Part shown: positions 8,165-16,006 of the stretch, one piece after another
Position numbering within the stretch: the stretch's first letter is position 1
Layout: each line of letters starts with the position of its first letter
Origin: Cedecea selenatireducens
GTDB taxonomy: Bacteria; Pseudomonadota; Gammaproteobacteria; Enterobacterales; Enterobacteriaceae
Assembly: GCF_042138895.1 (NCBI RefSeq)
Contig: NZ_JBHIKW010000010.1
Span: 87,283-151,282 of the forward strand
DNA: 64,000 nucleotides
Direction of reading: 5' to 3'
The notes under the pieces: generated by a model
Seen by the model: the letters and a program-made list of their open reading frames with translations, nothing else
Database searches by the model: none
What the model was told of the DNA's origin: nothing
Position numbers and translations under genes: made by a program

Positions 8165-10207
8165 TTAAAAATTACTAAATGAAAGACTGACCGTCTGGTT
8201 AACCTCCGTGCTTTGTGGCGAGGTAATAATGACCCCCGCGGCTGAAACTGCCGTATTGCTAAGAATATCTATTTGGGCAGAGCCGTCGGCGTGTAGGGAG
8301 ATATCAACTGTTTCACCAATATTATGTCCGCTTACCTTTAGTGGGGCTGGAACAGCTATCCTTAACGTAGAAATAGCTCGTGCTGCTTTATCTTCAATAA
8401 AAATATAAATGCTGCAGGGTGATATACCGTCTGGCAATGCGCCAGTGGTATTAGCAATAGCATTCACAATGCCATTACCGAGTTGATAGTTTTCGTAATT
8501 TAAATGGCCGTTAATGACGTCATCGGGCGCATTCTCGTTGCTGATGGAGACGGCGACGTCGCCAAGCACAACAGATCTGACCCTGAAGCTATGTATGCCG
8601 GCAGCATCCATAGTAAATGTATAATTAGCGTTGCCGGTTTCTACAATGGTGGCTCCGGTCTGGCAGCTAACGTTAATTACATCTCCCGCGGGGGCCTGAA
8701 TAAAGCCGTAGTTGCAAGGTGCCACGTTGATGGCGTTGTAATCATAAACCGGTGAGCCATGGGTACCCTTAAATTTGAAATCCGTGGTAATGCCTTCGGC
8801 CAGCAGCGCGCTTCCGGCAGTGGATAAATACTGGGATCCTGCCGTGGTTGTTACCATGTAGGTGGCATACAGCGTGCCTTCAGCCCCTACGGCATCGGCA
8901 TAGGCGGCAGAAACGGTGATATTTTGGGCTCCGGTATTATCAACAATAAGCTCATAAGGCGAGTTGCTATCCGGGACTTCCGCACCTTGTTTATCTTCAC
9001 CCCGCATAACGACGATAACGCGGTCACCAATGGCTATCGAGGGATAAGCGATCTCGATGACGATACCGCTATCGGAATGAATGTCACCCAGCTTAATTGT
9101 GCCATTACTGGCCTGAGGGAACGTAGGGGCCGGCAGCGTGCGCTCCGCGGACATATTAATGAACGCTATTTTGGCATATGAAACCCGATAAGGGGTGTTC
9201 GTGCTTTTTACCCGGTAATAGATCTCGATTTTGCCTGAGCTAATGGCCTCAGCAACATAGGATGAAAGCGTAAGATGGATGATGCCATGGGTAATGTCGG
9301 CAGAGGATACCCGATATTCAACGCGGCCATCCACATCGGGGACTGCTTCATTTTCGGTATTAAATCCGCGCCATATTAACGTAATGAGATCGCCAGCGGC
9401 CATATTGCTATAGGCATTAATGTAAATACGAATGCCGTCCGCGACATCATATTGGGTCAGCCAGCCGTTAAGGGCATCAGTGAAATGTGGATTTTCCAGG
9501 AATTCTACAACGTCGTTCAGCGTGACTTCTGCATCGAAAGAGAGGGCGTTTGTGCCGTCGGAGTTTCTGGTGATTCTGTAGAAGGCGATGGCTTTGGTGC
9601 TGCCTGGCAAAAAAATCTTTGATTCAGGAATTAGCGTTTTGAAGCCGGTAGTCAGCTCAGCAGAGACAACAGTATGAGTTTCGCTGACGCTAGCCTCCGG
9701 AATAATTTCATCTCCGGTATCGTAAACCAGGTAATTCAGCTCTACCCGATCTCCCGCCTCAATGCCCTGATAAGGCGGTACCTGAATCCGTGTGCCCTGG
9801 TTTAGCTTTACGCTGTCCAGAGAAACAGTGTCGTTAACCGCGTCAATAAATACCGGTTTTTCCAGCGTTCTGGCGCCGTCCCGGCTCACAATGGCCAGCG
9901 TTTTGGCCGAAGAGGTTGGATTATTTGATAAGTCGATTGCCGTATAACTTACGGTATAAATACCATCAGGAACGCTGGCTTCCGGGATATGAAATTCTAT
10001 GTTCTGGCCTACATTTACATCACTGACCACTTCAGTGAGAGAAACCAGTTTCCCAAAGTCCAGAATAATAAGATCGCCAATGGCCATGTTGTTGTAGGGC
10101 GGGATAAACACATAAATATTGCCGCTGCCCAGGTCGTTATTGTCGATAATACCGTTGTCGTTCATTTGCGGCACCAGGGGTGCACGCAAGTCTCTGCTGA
10201 TCCGCAT
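8165..10207 (-). CDS. Large repeat protein with four roughly 108-122-aa beta-rich repeats and a C-terminal Ig-like domain
   Basis: 680 aa with GGAGG before the ATG at 10207. The first 430 residues hold four repeats marked by (P)PYxxMAxGDxIxLxxxG: IPPYNNMAIGDLIILDF (35-51), VPPYQGIEAGDRVELNY (143-159), INAYSNMAAGDLITLIWRG (263-281) and IAYPSIAIGDRVIVVMRG (386-403). A PEAS or PDxxx segment follows about 30 residues after each. A middle part (about 470-570) with Cys-containing GFIQAPAGD and SCQTGATI comes next, then a Big-1-like domain to the end. I do not recognise the repeats from a named family; related beta-sandwich repeats occur in large surface adhesins. No signal peptide is visible, so export and location are unknown. 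Confidence 0.78.
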   Translation of the reverse strand: MRISRDLRAPLVPQMNDNGIIDNNDLGSGNIYVFIPPYNNMAIGDLIILDFGKLVSLTEVVSDVNVGQNIEFHIPEASVPDGIYTVSYTAIDLSNNPTSSAKTLAIVSRDGARTLEKPVFIDAVNDTVSLDSVKLNQGTRIQVPPYQGIEAGDRVELNYLVYDTGDEIIPEASVSETHTVVSAELTTGFKTLIPESKIFLPGSTKAIAFYRITRNSDGTNALSFDAEVTLNDVVEFLENPHFTDALNGWLTQYDVADGIRIYINAYSNMAAGDLITLIWRGFNTENEAVPDVDGRVEYRVSSADITHGIIHLTLSSYVAEAISSGKIEIYYRVKSTNTPYRVSYAKIAFINMSAERTLPAPTFPQASNGTIKLGDIHSDSGIVIEIAYPSIAIGDRVIVVMRGEDKQGAEVPDSNSPYELIVDNTGAQNITVSAAYADAVGAEGTLYATYMVTTTAGSQYLSTAGSALLAEGITTDFKFKGTHGSPVYDYNAINVAPCNYGFIQAPAGDVINVSCQTGATIVETGNANYTFTMDAAGIHSFRVRSVVLGDVAVSISNENAPDDVINGHLNYENYQLGNGIVNAIANTTGALPDGISPCSIYIFIEDKAARAISTLRIAVPAPLKVSGHNIGETVDISLHADGSAQIDILSNTAVSAAGVIITSPQSTEVNQTVSLSFSNF

Positions 10208-10230
10208 TTTTTCCTCCCGGATAATCCGAT

Positions 10231-10258
10231 GACCGGCAGCAGTGGTTGCCTGCCGGTC
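10231..10258 (-). terminator. Intergenic stem-loop upstream of the 680-aa gene
   Basis: GACCGGCAG (10231-10239) and CTGCCGGTC (10250-10258) form a perfect 9-bp stem with a 10-base loop. No T-run follows, so it is more likely an attenuator or RNA-processing hairpin than a full terminator. Confidence 0.5.
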
Positions 10259-10273
10259 CCAGAGCGCTAAAAC

Positions 10274-11362
10274 TTATTTGCGGCCTGGAGCAACAACGTC
10301 AACGTAGTAGGTTTGCTCGGCGGAGGCGTGAAGTTTGCCACCATCGGCGATCAGCATTTCATAAGAGATCTTAACTGTACCTTCACCCAGCACATACAGG
10401 AGTTTGCGCAGCGCGTCGGTGCCACCTTCATAGCTATCATCCAGCACAATGATGTCCTTCTCATCTGCCTCCGCATTAACTGGGAAGGAAAATACGCTGC
10501 TGGCTTCCGGGATCTCTTTTTTCCCGACGTAGGACTTCCAGTAAATATTGCAGATGGAGTTAGTCACACCTGCTTTATGGACAGCCAGATTCTTGTAGGT
10601 CCCACTGAGGCAGACTTCGACGCCAAAAGTCGCTACCGCGATGTTAATCATGCCTTCATTGGCGTCCGCTCGGGGAACCGTGACCGGCGGTAGGTCAACG
10701 ATCGTCGAAGAAGCGCTGTCGCGTTTAACATTGACGGTTATAACCGGGGAGAAAGTCGAATTATTCGATGATTCAGTAATATAGTAACCTGTGTCATGTG
10801 CGCCGGTAGTCATAAAATCATCGGGAACCGATACAGCCAGGTTTTTGTCACCTTCGTTGTGCTCTGAATGCTTGATAACAGGATTATCGCTGAAATGGAA
10901 TGAAACCACGTCTCCGGCAACGGGAGTATCCAGCGGGAGTACTGCGTAAACGCCTGCGGCGACATCTGCTTCTGTGATGGTATTATTAGCACCGCTGGCA
11001 ATCGGGAAGCTATGGCTATGTAAAGTTGAAGCGACCATCAGGATCTCACGGACAGCAGGTTTTACGTCAGCAGGATCGGTGTCAATTTTTGTAGCAGTAA
11101 TGGTGACGCCCTGCGGAGGGGTCTTGCCAAACTTCAGTTCGGCAAAGATTTCGCCGTCATAATTTGTCTCAAGCTCAATGATGTTCGAGGTACCACCCAC
11201 CCAGGTGCTGGTACTATCCGTGGACTCAAGACGGACTATCACTTCGCGGGCTGGGGCTAAAGTGTCTTGATCGACAACCCGAGCAGAAACGTTGAAAGGA
11301 ATATTTGACCAGGTATTACACCAAGACTTACTTTCTGTTGTGAGACCAACTAAATATGGCAT
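10274..11362 (-). CDS. Ig-like/beta-sandwich protein, first of the signal-less cassette
   Basis: 362 aa with AAGGA before the ATG at 11362, only 15 bases after the adhesin-like gene stop, so the two are probably co-transcribed. Residues 1-105 look like an Ig-like domain (VSARVVDQDTLAPAREVIVRL, then TNYDGEIFAELKFG). The rest resembles the repeats of the 680-aa protein (YAVLPLDTPVAGDVVSFHF, then a PDD and ITESSNNS section). The protein ends in GRK. Two Cys pairs may form disulphides, which would fit an extracytoplasmic protein. However, the N-terminus (MPYLVGLTTESKSW) is not a Sec signal. Function unknown. Confidence 0.75.
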   Translation of the reverse strand: MPYLVGLTTESKSWCNTWSNIPFNVSARVVDQDTLAPAREVIVRLESTDSTSTWVGGTSNIIELETNYDGEIFAELKFGKTPPQGVTITATKIDTDPADVKPAVREILMVASTLHSHSFPIASGANNTITEADVAAGVYAVLPLDTPVAGDVVSFHFSDNPVIKHSEHNEGDKNLAVSVPDDFMTTGAHDTGYYITESSNNSTFSPVITVNVKRDSASSTIVDLPPVTVPRADANEGMINIAVATFGVEVCLSGTYKNLAVHKAGVTNSICNIYWKSYVGKKEIPEASSVFSFPVNAEADEKDIIVLDDSYEGGTDALRKLLYVLGEGTVKISYEMLIADGGKLHASAEQTYYVDVVAPGRK

Positions 11363-11377
11363 TTCTTTTTTCCTTAC

Positions 11378-12235
11378 CTAGGGATAAGTAACAAAAAGGA
11401 CTCCCGAGCCATAAAAACTACCGGTTCTATTGGGCGTTCCCTTTAGTTCACTGGTTAATTCAATAATATTGACACCCTGCTGTCCCGATAATGTTTCACC
11501 CAGAGGTTCTCCATTATTCGTCGTCAATTCGGCGTGCATTCCATTATCAAGCGGTATTTTGTCATTACCCCTTAGCCTTAAAACATAGGGGATGTCATCG
11601 GTACACTCGACGTTAATATTTTTTGTTAACTCTTTCCCTGCGGCCATTTTTACCGTCAGCGGGCCGTAAGCAAATTCAATTTTATCTTGTGTCAGTGCGC
11701 AAAAATTATTTACCGGAGGTGTGCCAATACACTGAGTGGCGCCGGTTGATGGATAAACCCTCTGGTCCCATACTGAACCAAAAGTCTGGTTCACGGTGGC
11801 TATCGCGACACATTCATTACCGTTTGGGCCGCTGTCATGGTGGACTTTATAAGTCCCTGACTCACCGTTTTTCTCAATCCATTTTTGGCCAATACAGCTG
11901 AGCGTAACTATTGAGTTTGGGCAATCAGCGTTATTAACTTTAAGTTCGGTCTGATAGTCCATCGTGCCAGCTTCAATAGCACCGGTATCCGATTTATGCC
12001 GATGTATTATTCCTGTATATTTTAGTCTGGTGTCAGTATCCAGGCTGTCGTCAACCTCAATAACTGTCCAGTTTCCCGTATAAACGGCTTCTTCTGGCCC
12101 GATAAGTTCAACTTTGACATCCAGTACTACTGGCCATTTGAACGCGTAACTGACGTCTGGTACCAGGGAAAAAATAACTGACATACCCATGCCAATAAAA
12201 AATCTGCAAAAGTTTCGGCTGAATAAATTATACAT
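11378..12235 (-). CDS. Fimbrial tip adhesin-like protein with signal peptide
   Basis: 285 aa. The N-terminus is a Sec signal (FIGMGMSVIFSLVPDVSYA). The N-terminal half (about 32-175) has four or more Cys and no clear family, as expected of a receptor-binding lectin domain. From about residue 178 the sequence turns pilin-like: CALTQDKIEFAYGPLTVKM, then NVECTDDIPYVLRLRG, ending GSFYGSGVLFVTYP. That is the donor-strand-acceptor pattern of chaperone-usher subunits. It lies 300 bases beyond the EAL-LuxR gene and 15 bases before the Ig-like cassette, so it can be read either as the tip subunit of the fimbria or as the lead gene of the cassette. Confidence 0.72.
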   Translation of the reverse strand: MYNLFSRNFCRFFIGMGMSVIFSLVPDVSYAFKWPVVLDVKVELIGPEEAVYTGNWTVIEVDDSLDTDTRLKYTGIIHRHKSDTGAIEAGTMDYQTELKVNNADCPNSIVTLSCIGQKWIEKNGESGTYKVHHDSGPNGNECVAIATVNQTFGSVWDQRVYPSTGATQCIGTPPVNNFCALTQDKIEFAYGPLTVKMAAGKELTKNINVECTDDIPYVLRLRGNDKIPLDNGMHAELTTNNGEPLGETLSGQQGVNIIELTSELKGTPNRTGSFYGSGVLFVTYP

Positions 12236-12267
12236 AGACTATTTTTCTCTCCATGAAGGCTATATTT

Positions 12268-12458
12268 AAATGGCAGTCATGTAAGTCATCCGATGTGGAT
12301 AACGTTACTGCTGAAATATTTTCTCTGCAAGTTTTACAAAGTGAAATCTGGGCGAAAATAATTGTACGCACAGTTATTTCGCGAATTAATAAAATGAATA
12401 TTTTTGCGACATTAAAAGTCGTAATAAAATAATAAAACAGAGAAAATGACTGCCATTT
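12268..12458. repeat. Perfect 13-bp inverted repeat bounding 165 bp; possible invertible promoter element
   Basis: The 13-mer AAATGGCAGTCAT at 12268-12280 recurs exactly inverted (ATGACTGCCATTT) at 12446-12458. The pair bounds a very AT-rich 165-bp segment whose inner end is 32 bp from the adhesin start codon. On the minus strand the segment has a possible promoter (TTGCAG, 17 bases, TAACGT) aimed at the adhesin gene. The size and position are like the invertible switches of type 1 and Mrp fimbriae (9- to 21-bp repeats, 250-314 bp). No fimB/fimE-type recombinase is present in the window. The function as a switch is inferred. Confidence 0.5.
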
Positions 12459-12539
12459 TCGATTTTTTTTAGGTTTAACAATGTTTTTTTGATATCAATT
12501 CAGTTGATTCACGAAGTTTCATGAGGGGTCCGGCAGAGA

Positions 12540-13928
12540 TCACATCGCTCGCCAGTTGAAATAGGAAAGCAAATCGACATTATTCTGTAACCCCAGCTTG
12601 CACATCGCTGAACGCTTATAGCTGCTCACCATTTTGGGGCCGATTTGCAAAATTTTGGCGATATCTGAGTACTTCATCCCTTCGCTGACTTTGGTGATGA
12701 CATAAAGCTCCTTATCATTAAGCTTCTGATTTTTACATATTATTGAACATCCCGTTGAGCCGTCCATGATGTTTCTGTTAGCGCGCCCATTCTTGCCGCC
12801 AATGACCAGCCGGCGCAGGCTGGCATAAAGCTCCTGTACCGTATCTTCTAGCGTGATATAGGCCGAAATAGCAGGGCAGTGCAGGCGATTATCCAGCTGG
12901 TTTTTATTGGGATACACCAAAATCATTCTGCGCTGCGTCGCCTTCTGTCGGTACACGGGGTCATGCCGATAGCGGTCGCAGTTTATCGGCGGCAACCCGC
13001 ACCATGACTCCCTGAATATGAGATCTGAATTCGCTTCATTGGTCAGCACAATGTCTTGAAGCATGCCTTCGCTATGAAGAATTTCAGTCAACAGCAGCAG
13101 GATGCCCTGTACCCAAACCTCATTTCTATCAGGTATGCTAATTCTGATGCCGTTAACTTTTCGTCGATTTCTTGCTTCCTCCAGACGTTCTGCATAGCGT
13201 TGGATCCCCGTTGTACTGAGGGCCATGCTTTTCTCTGGCCATAAAAAGCCCTGGCCTAAATCTGCGCCTGAAAGCACAGCAAGTTCGCGCATATCCTCGG
13301 TTTCAATGCCTTCGGCAACGATAACTGAGCCATGTGATCGCAAAGAAGACACCCAACCTATAAACGCCTTTAGCTCGGCTTTGGTGTCAGGCATAGCAGT
13401 GCGACATGTTTTAATACCCTTAAATTTCAAACCAATAGAATCTATGTCTGCGGTTAAATCCGGCGTAACATCGTCAAGGTAAACTGGCCATCCCGTTTTT
13501 TTCAGGCGACGTAATCCTTTGATAAAATTAAATCGGGATAAAACATCCAGATTTTTAATATTTTCAGGATCCTGGACCTCGATAACAAAGCCCCCGTCAT
13601 GGGCTAAGGTGTTGAGTTGCTCAATAGAAAACTCGTCAGCAATCACCGCCACCGGTAAATTTAACCAGTATTGAGCAGGCCCGGTTTTTAGCGATCTGGA
13701 TTTGGCCGCATGAAACTGACTAAAGAAAATCGCGAGACTTTGAGCGGGTGTTATTTCATTGAAAAATTTTTCTATATCAATAAGTTCAGGTGATAATCGG
13801 CTCAGGATTTCCCATGCGACAATTTCGTTTGTTTGCAATGAAACCAGCGGTTGAATTCTGAATTCAATTATCTTTTTGTAGATGCTGTCGTTATTTTTAG
13901 TCGTCAAAACATCCATCATGATTGACAT
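12540..13928 (-). CDS. EAL-domain protein fused to a C-terminal LuxR-type HTH (c-di-GMP/fimbrial regulator)
   Basis: 462 aa, with GGAGG eight bases before the ATG at 13928. Residues 18-245 form an EAL phosphodiesterase domain. Visible signature sites are EILSR (the EAL motif, E kept), LNLP (Asn), VIEVQDPE (Glu), YLDDV (Asp-Asp), AEGIE (Glu) and GQGFLWP (Gln). The usual KID motif reads KFK, so its Asp is replaced and activity is uncertain. Residues about 400-460 are a LuxR/FixJ HTH (LNDKELYVITKVSEGMKYSD, then ILQIGPKMVSSYKRSAMCKL). It starts 38 bases after the minor pilin gene, so it is the last gene of the fimbrial operon. EAL proteins and LuxR proteins are each known fimbrial regulators (MrkJ, SfaY, FimW); joined in this order they are rarer. 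Confidence 0.82.
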   Translation of the reverse strand: MSIMMDVLTTKNNDSIYKKIIEFRIQPLVSLQTNEIVAWEILSRLSPELIDIEKFFNEITPAQSLAIFFSQFHAAKSRSLKTGPAQYWLNLPVAVIADEFSIEQLNTLAHDGGFVIEVQDPENIKNLDVLSRFNFIKGLRRLKKTGWPVYLDDVTPDLTADIDSIGLKFKGIKTCRTAMPDTKAELKAFIGWVSSLRSHGSVIVAEGIETEDMRELAVLSGADLGQGFLWPEKSMALSTTGIQRYAERLEEARNRRKVNGIRISIPDRNEVWVQGILLLLTEILHSEGMLQDIVLTNEANSDLIFRESWCGLPPINCDRYRHDPVYRQKATQRRMILVYPNKNQLDNRLHCPAISAYITLEDTVQELYASLRRLVIGGKNGRANRNIMDGSTGCSIICKNQKLNDKELYVITKVSEGMKYSDIAKILQIGPKMVSSYKRSAMCKLGLQNNVDLLSYFNWRAM

Positions 13929-13966
13929 GATCTGCCCTCCTATTGGCAGGGTAAGTATGGAAGTCC

Positions 13967-14491
13967 TTATTGAATATCTATCTGGATTACAGCCGTTGCA
14001 TAGAAATTACCTGCGCTGACTGTTTCATCTTTCTTTTTTACAAGTAACGCATCCAGATTAATAACGCCAGAAGTAGCATCGAAATTTTCTGCATGATCTA
14101 AAGCTAGTTCATTTCCATCCTTAAATAATTTCACACCCAAATTATCAACATTGTTAACCTTTATGATTGTTTTATTTCCCGTATCAAAATCTGCTACGGT
14201 TCCTCCCAGGGTAAACGTGAAGGTGCGTCCGGTGGAAATGACATCCGGTTCGCAAATAACGTCAAGATTAACGTTTTTCAGGTATTCTCCAGCCTCGATT
14301 TTTGAGGGGTTTACTTTGCCAAATGACACGGTTTTCTCATCACCACCGTTTATTTCACAAGGCGGATCTTCCTGGATTTCACCCGTCACAATAACTTCTG
14401 TTGTCGTTCCTTCAACGGCATCAATGGACAAGGCATAGCTAACATGCAGGCAAGGAAGCAGCACCATAAGTGCCAAATATTTATTACGCAT
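13967..14491 (-). CDS. Minor fimbrial subunit
   Basis: 174 aa from the ATG at 14491, preceded by CGGAA; the open frame extends further upstream into the chaperone gene but has no better start. The signal peptide MRNKYLALMVLLPCLHVSYA is followed by a pilin fold with the conserved Cys pair (Cys45 in DPPCEI, Cys80 in DVICEP), VSFGKVNPSKI, and the terminal beta-strand SAGNFYATAVIQIDIQ. It probably acts as a minor, adaptor or terminating subunit assembled by the chaperones and usher encoded just upstream. Confidence 0.82.
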   Translation of the reverse strand: MRNKYLALMVLLPCLHVSYALSIDAVEGTTTEVIVTGEIQEDPPCEINGGDEKTVSFGKVNPSKIEAGEYLKNVNLDVICEPDVISTGRTFTFTLGGTVADFDTGNKTIIKVNNVDNLGVKLFKDGNELALDHAENFDATSGVINLDALLVKKKDETVSAGNFYATAVIQIDIQ

Positions 14492-14511
14492 ATAAATTCC
14501 GTTTATACAGA

Positions 14512-15243
14512 TTATCGTTTTGGTATAATGATATCTTCTATCTGGCATATATCTTTTCGGCAGGAAAAAGATAGTGTTCTTGGGCTGCCATAATCATTTA
14601 TTGCGGTTAGTAATATTTTTTCCACAGGCTCACTACCCTGGTGTTTTAACGTGTAGCTTCCTTTAGGTGGCACCATGAACGGTGATATTTTTACCTTCTC
14701 TTTCAGCGCCATCCCGGTAATTGACAGGTAATAAGGCGTGGGGTTATTGATTTCATAACCTCGGGCGGACTTGACCAGGGTGACCGCCTTCATGCCGGGC
14801 ACGGTATCATCCGCTTTTGTGACTTTCAGCGATTTTGGGCGCCAAAAAACCTTAATCCTTGTCTGGATAGCCAGGGTCAGCACATTTTCTTTGTGACTTC
14901 TTTGCGGGATTTCCCGCAGGTTGAAATAAAAAACACTTTCCCGGTCATTGGGAAGCCTCACCACATTTGCCAACTGTTGGAGCCTGAAGATGCTGTATTG
15001 ACCGGCATCGATTCTTTGTACCGGCGGCACCACCATAAACTGGTCAATCAGCTGGCCATCAGCGTCCTCGACCCAGCCCTGAGCAAGATAAGGGTCTGAT
15101 TCACTTCTATTAGTCACGCGAAGCGAAACCGCATTTTGTTCTTCATTAATAATAAGCCTTGTGCGATCAAGGGATAATGCCGCATCGGCATCAGACACAA
15201 CGCTATTTAAAATAATTAAAATAAATATGCATACAAATTTCAT
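14512..15243 (-). CDS. Periplasmic fimbrial chaperone, PapD-like (second of two)
   Basis: 243 aa with a Sec signal (MKFVCIFILIILNSVVSDADA). Two Ig-like domains. The chaperone signatures are LSLDRTRLIINEEQNAVSLR with the conserved N-terminal Arg, PYLAQGWVEDADG, LPNDRESVFYFNLREIP (G1 region) and AIQTRIKVFWRP (the conserved Lys/Arg that anchors the subunit C-terminus). A Cys pair near the C-terminus (FSCRKDICQI) matches that of the first chaperone. It binds pilins in the periplasm and hands them to the usher. It begins 11 bases after the first chaperone gene; two chaperones suggest subunit specialisation. Confidence 0.88.
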   Translation of the reverse strand: MKFVCIFILIILNSVVSDADAALSLDRTRLIINEEQNAVSLRVTNRSESDPYLAQGWVEDADGQLIDQFMVVPPVQRIDAGQYSIFRLQQLANVVRLPNDRESVFYFNLREIPQRSHKENVLTLAIQTRIKVFWRPKSLKVTKADDTVPGMKAVTLVKSARGYEINNPTPYYLSITGMALKEKVKISPFMVPPKGSYTLKHQGSEPVEKILLTAINDYGSPRTLSFSCRKDICQIEDIIIPKR

Positions 15244-15254
15244 TTGTATCTCTC

Positions 15255-15980
15255 TTATTCTTTCAGCTCAGGTTGGCATTCATTGCTGTTGCATAGTAAA
15301 TTGAATGGCATCTTCGAACCGAAATCATTAACGATGGTGATTTTTCCCGGATTGTTTATTTTGAGATCAACCAGCTCTTCGCTAAATGGGGGAAGTGCTA
15401 TCGCTTTAATTATTTTTTGTCCGTTCTTATCATTAAAACTGATAATATTGAGATAAAAGGCAGAGGCATTCGTCAACTGGTAGCGGTTGACGCCGACTTT
15501 ATGTATTTTCAGTTTATCCATATGAAAATTTATTTCATCATCCTCCAGCGCTGTAGGACGATAAAATAACTTTACTTTCGTCTGCAATGCCAGCTGCATA
15601 ACATTTTCTGACGAGCTGACAGTTGGGATTTCAAGTACGCTGAAGTAGTACAAACTTTCTCTGTCTTTCGGCAGCGTTTTTTCTAACGCAGTTGGGCTGA
15701 TACGAATAAAAGAGTGCGTTTCAGGTTCAACACGCTGTAGCATCGGTGTGGCAATAAGCGGCACCGAAGTGTTGTTATCTTGTTTATCCGCTACCCATGC
15801 TTTAGCCAGGTAGGGGCGCGTATGGTTATCGTTTCTGATGCGGATAGATATATTATTATCACCTTCATGATAAATAACCCTGTTTCGATCAACGGCAATT
15901 GCTGCATAGACCTGTGGGCAGTTCATAACGGTAATAATAAAGAGCAACAGAAATGTGTTCAGGTTAATTTTTTTCATCAT
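15255..15980 (-). CDS. Periplasmic fimbrial chaperone, PapD-like (first of two)
   Basis: 241 aa. Signal peptide FLLLFIITVMNCPQVYA, then AIAVDRNRVIYHEGDNNISI, RPYLAKAWV, LPKDRESLYYFSVLEIP and ALQTKVKLFYRPTAL, all PapD-family landmarks including the Arg and Lys of the subunit-binding cleft. Near its C-terminus it carries a CNSNEC Cys pair like the second chaperone. It begins 26 bases after the usher stop, in the same transcriptional unit. Confidence 0.88.
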   Translation of the reverse strand: MMKKINLNTFLLLFIITVMNCPQVYAAIAVDRNRVIYHEGDNNISIRIRNDNHTRPYLAKAWVADKQDNNTSVPLIATPMLQRVEPETHSFIRISPTALEKTLPKDRESLYYFSVLEIPTVSSSENVMQLALQTKVKLFYRPTALEDDEINFHMDKLKIHKVGVNRYQLTNASAFYLNIISFNDKNGQKIIKAIALPPFSEELVDLKINNPGKITIVNDFGSKMPFNLLCNSNECQPELKE

Positions 15981-16006
15981 AAAATTTATCTATTCATTAG
16001 CCTTAT

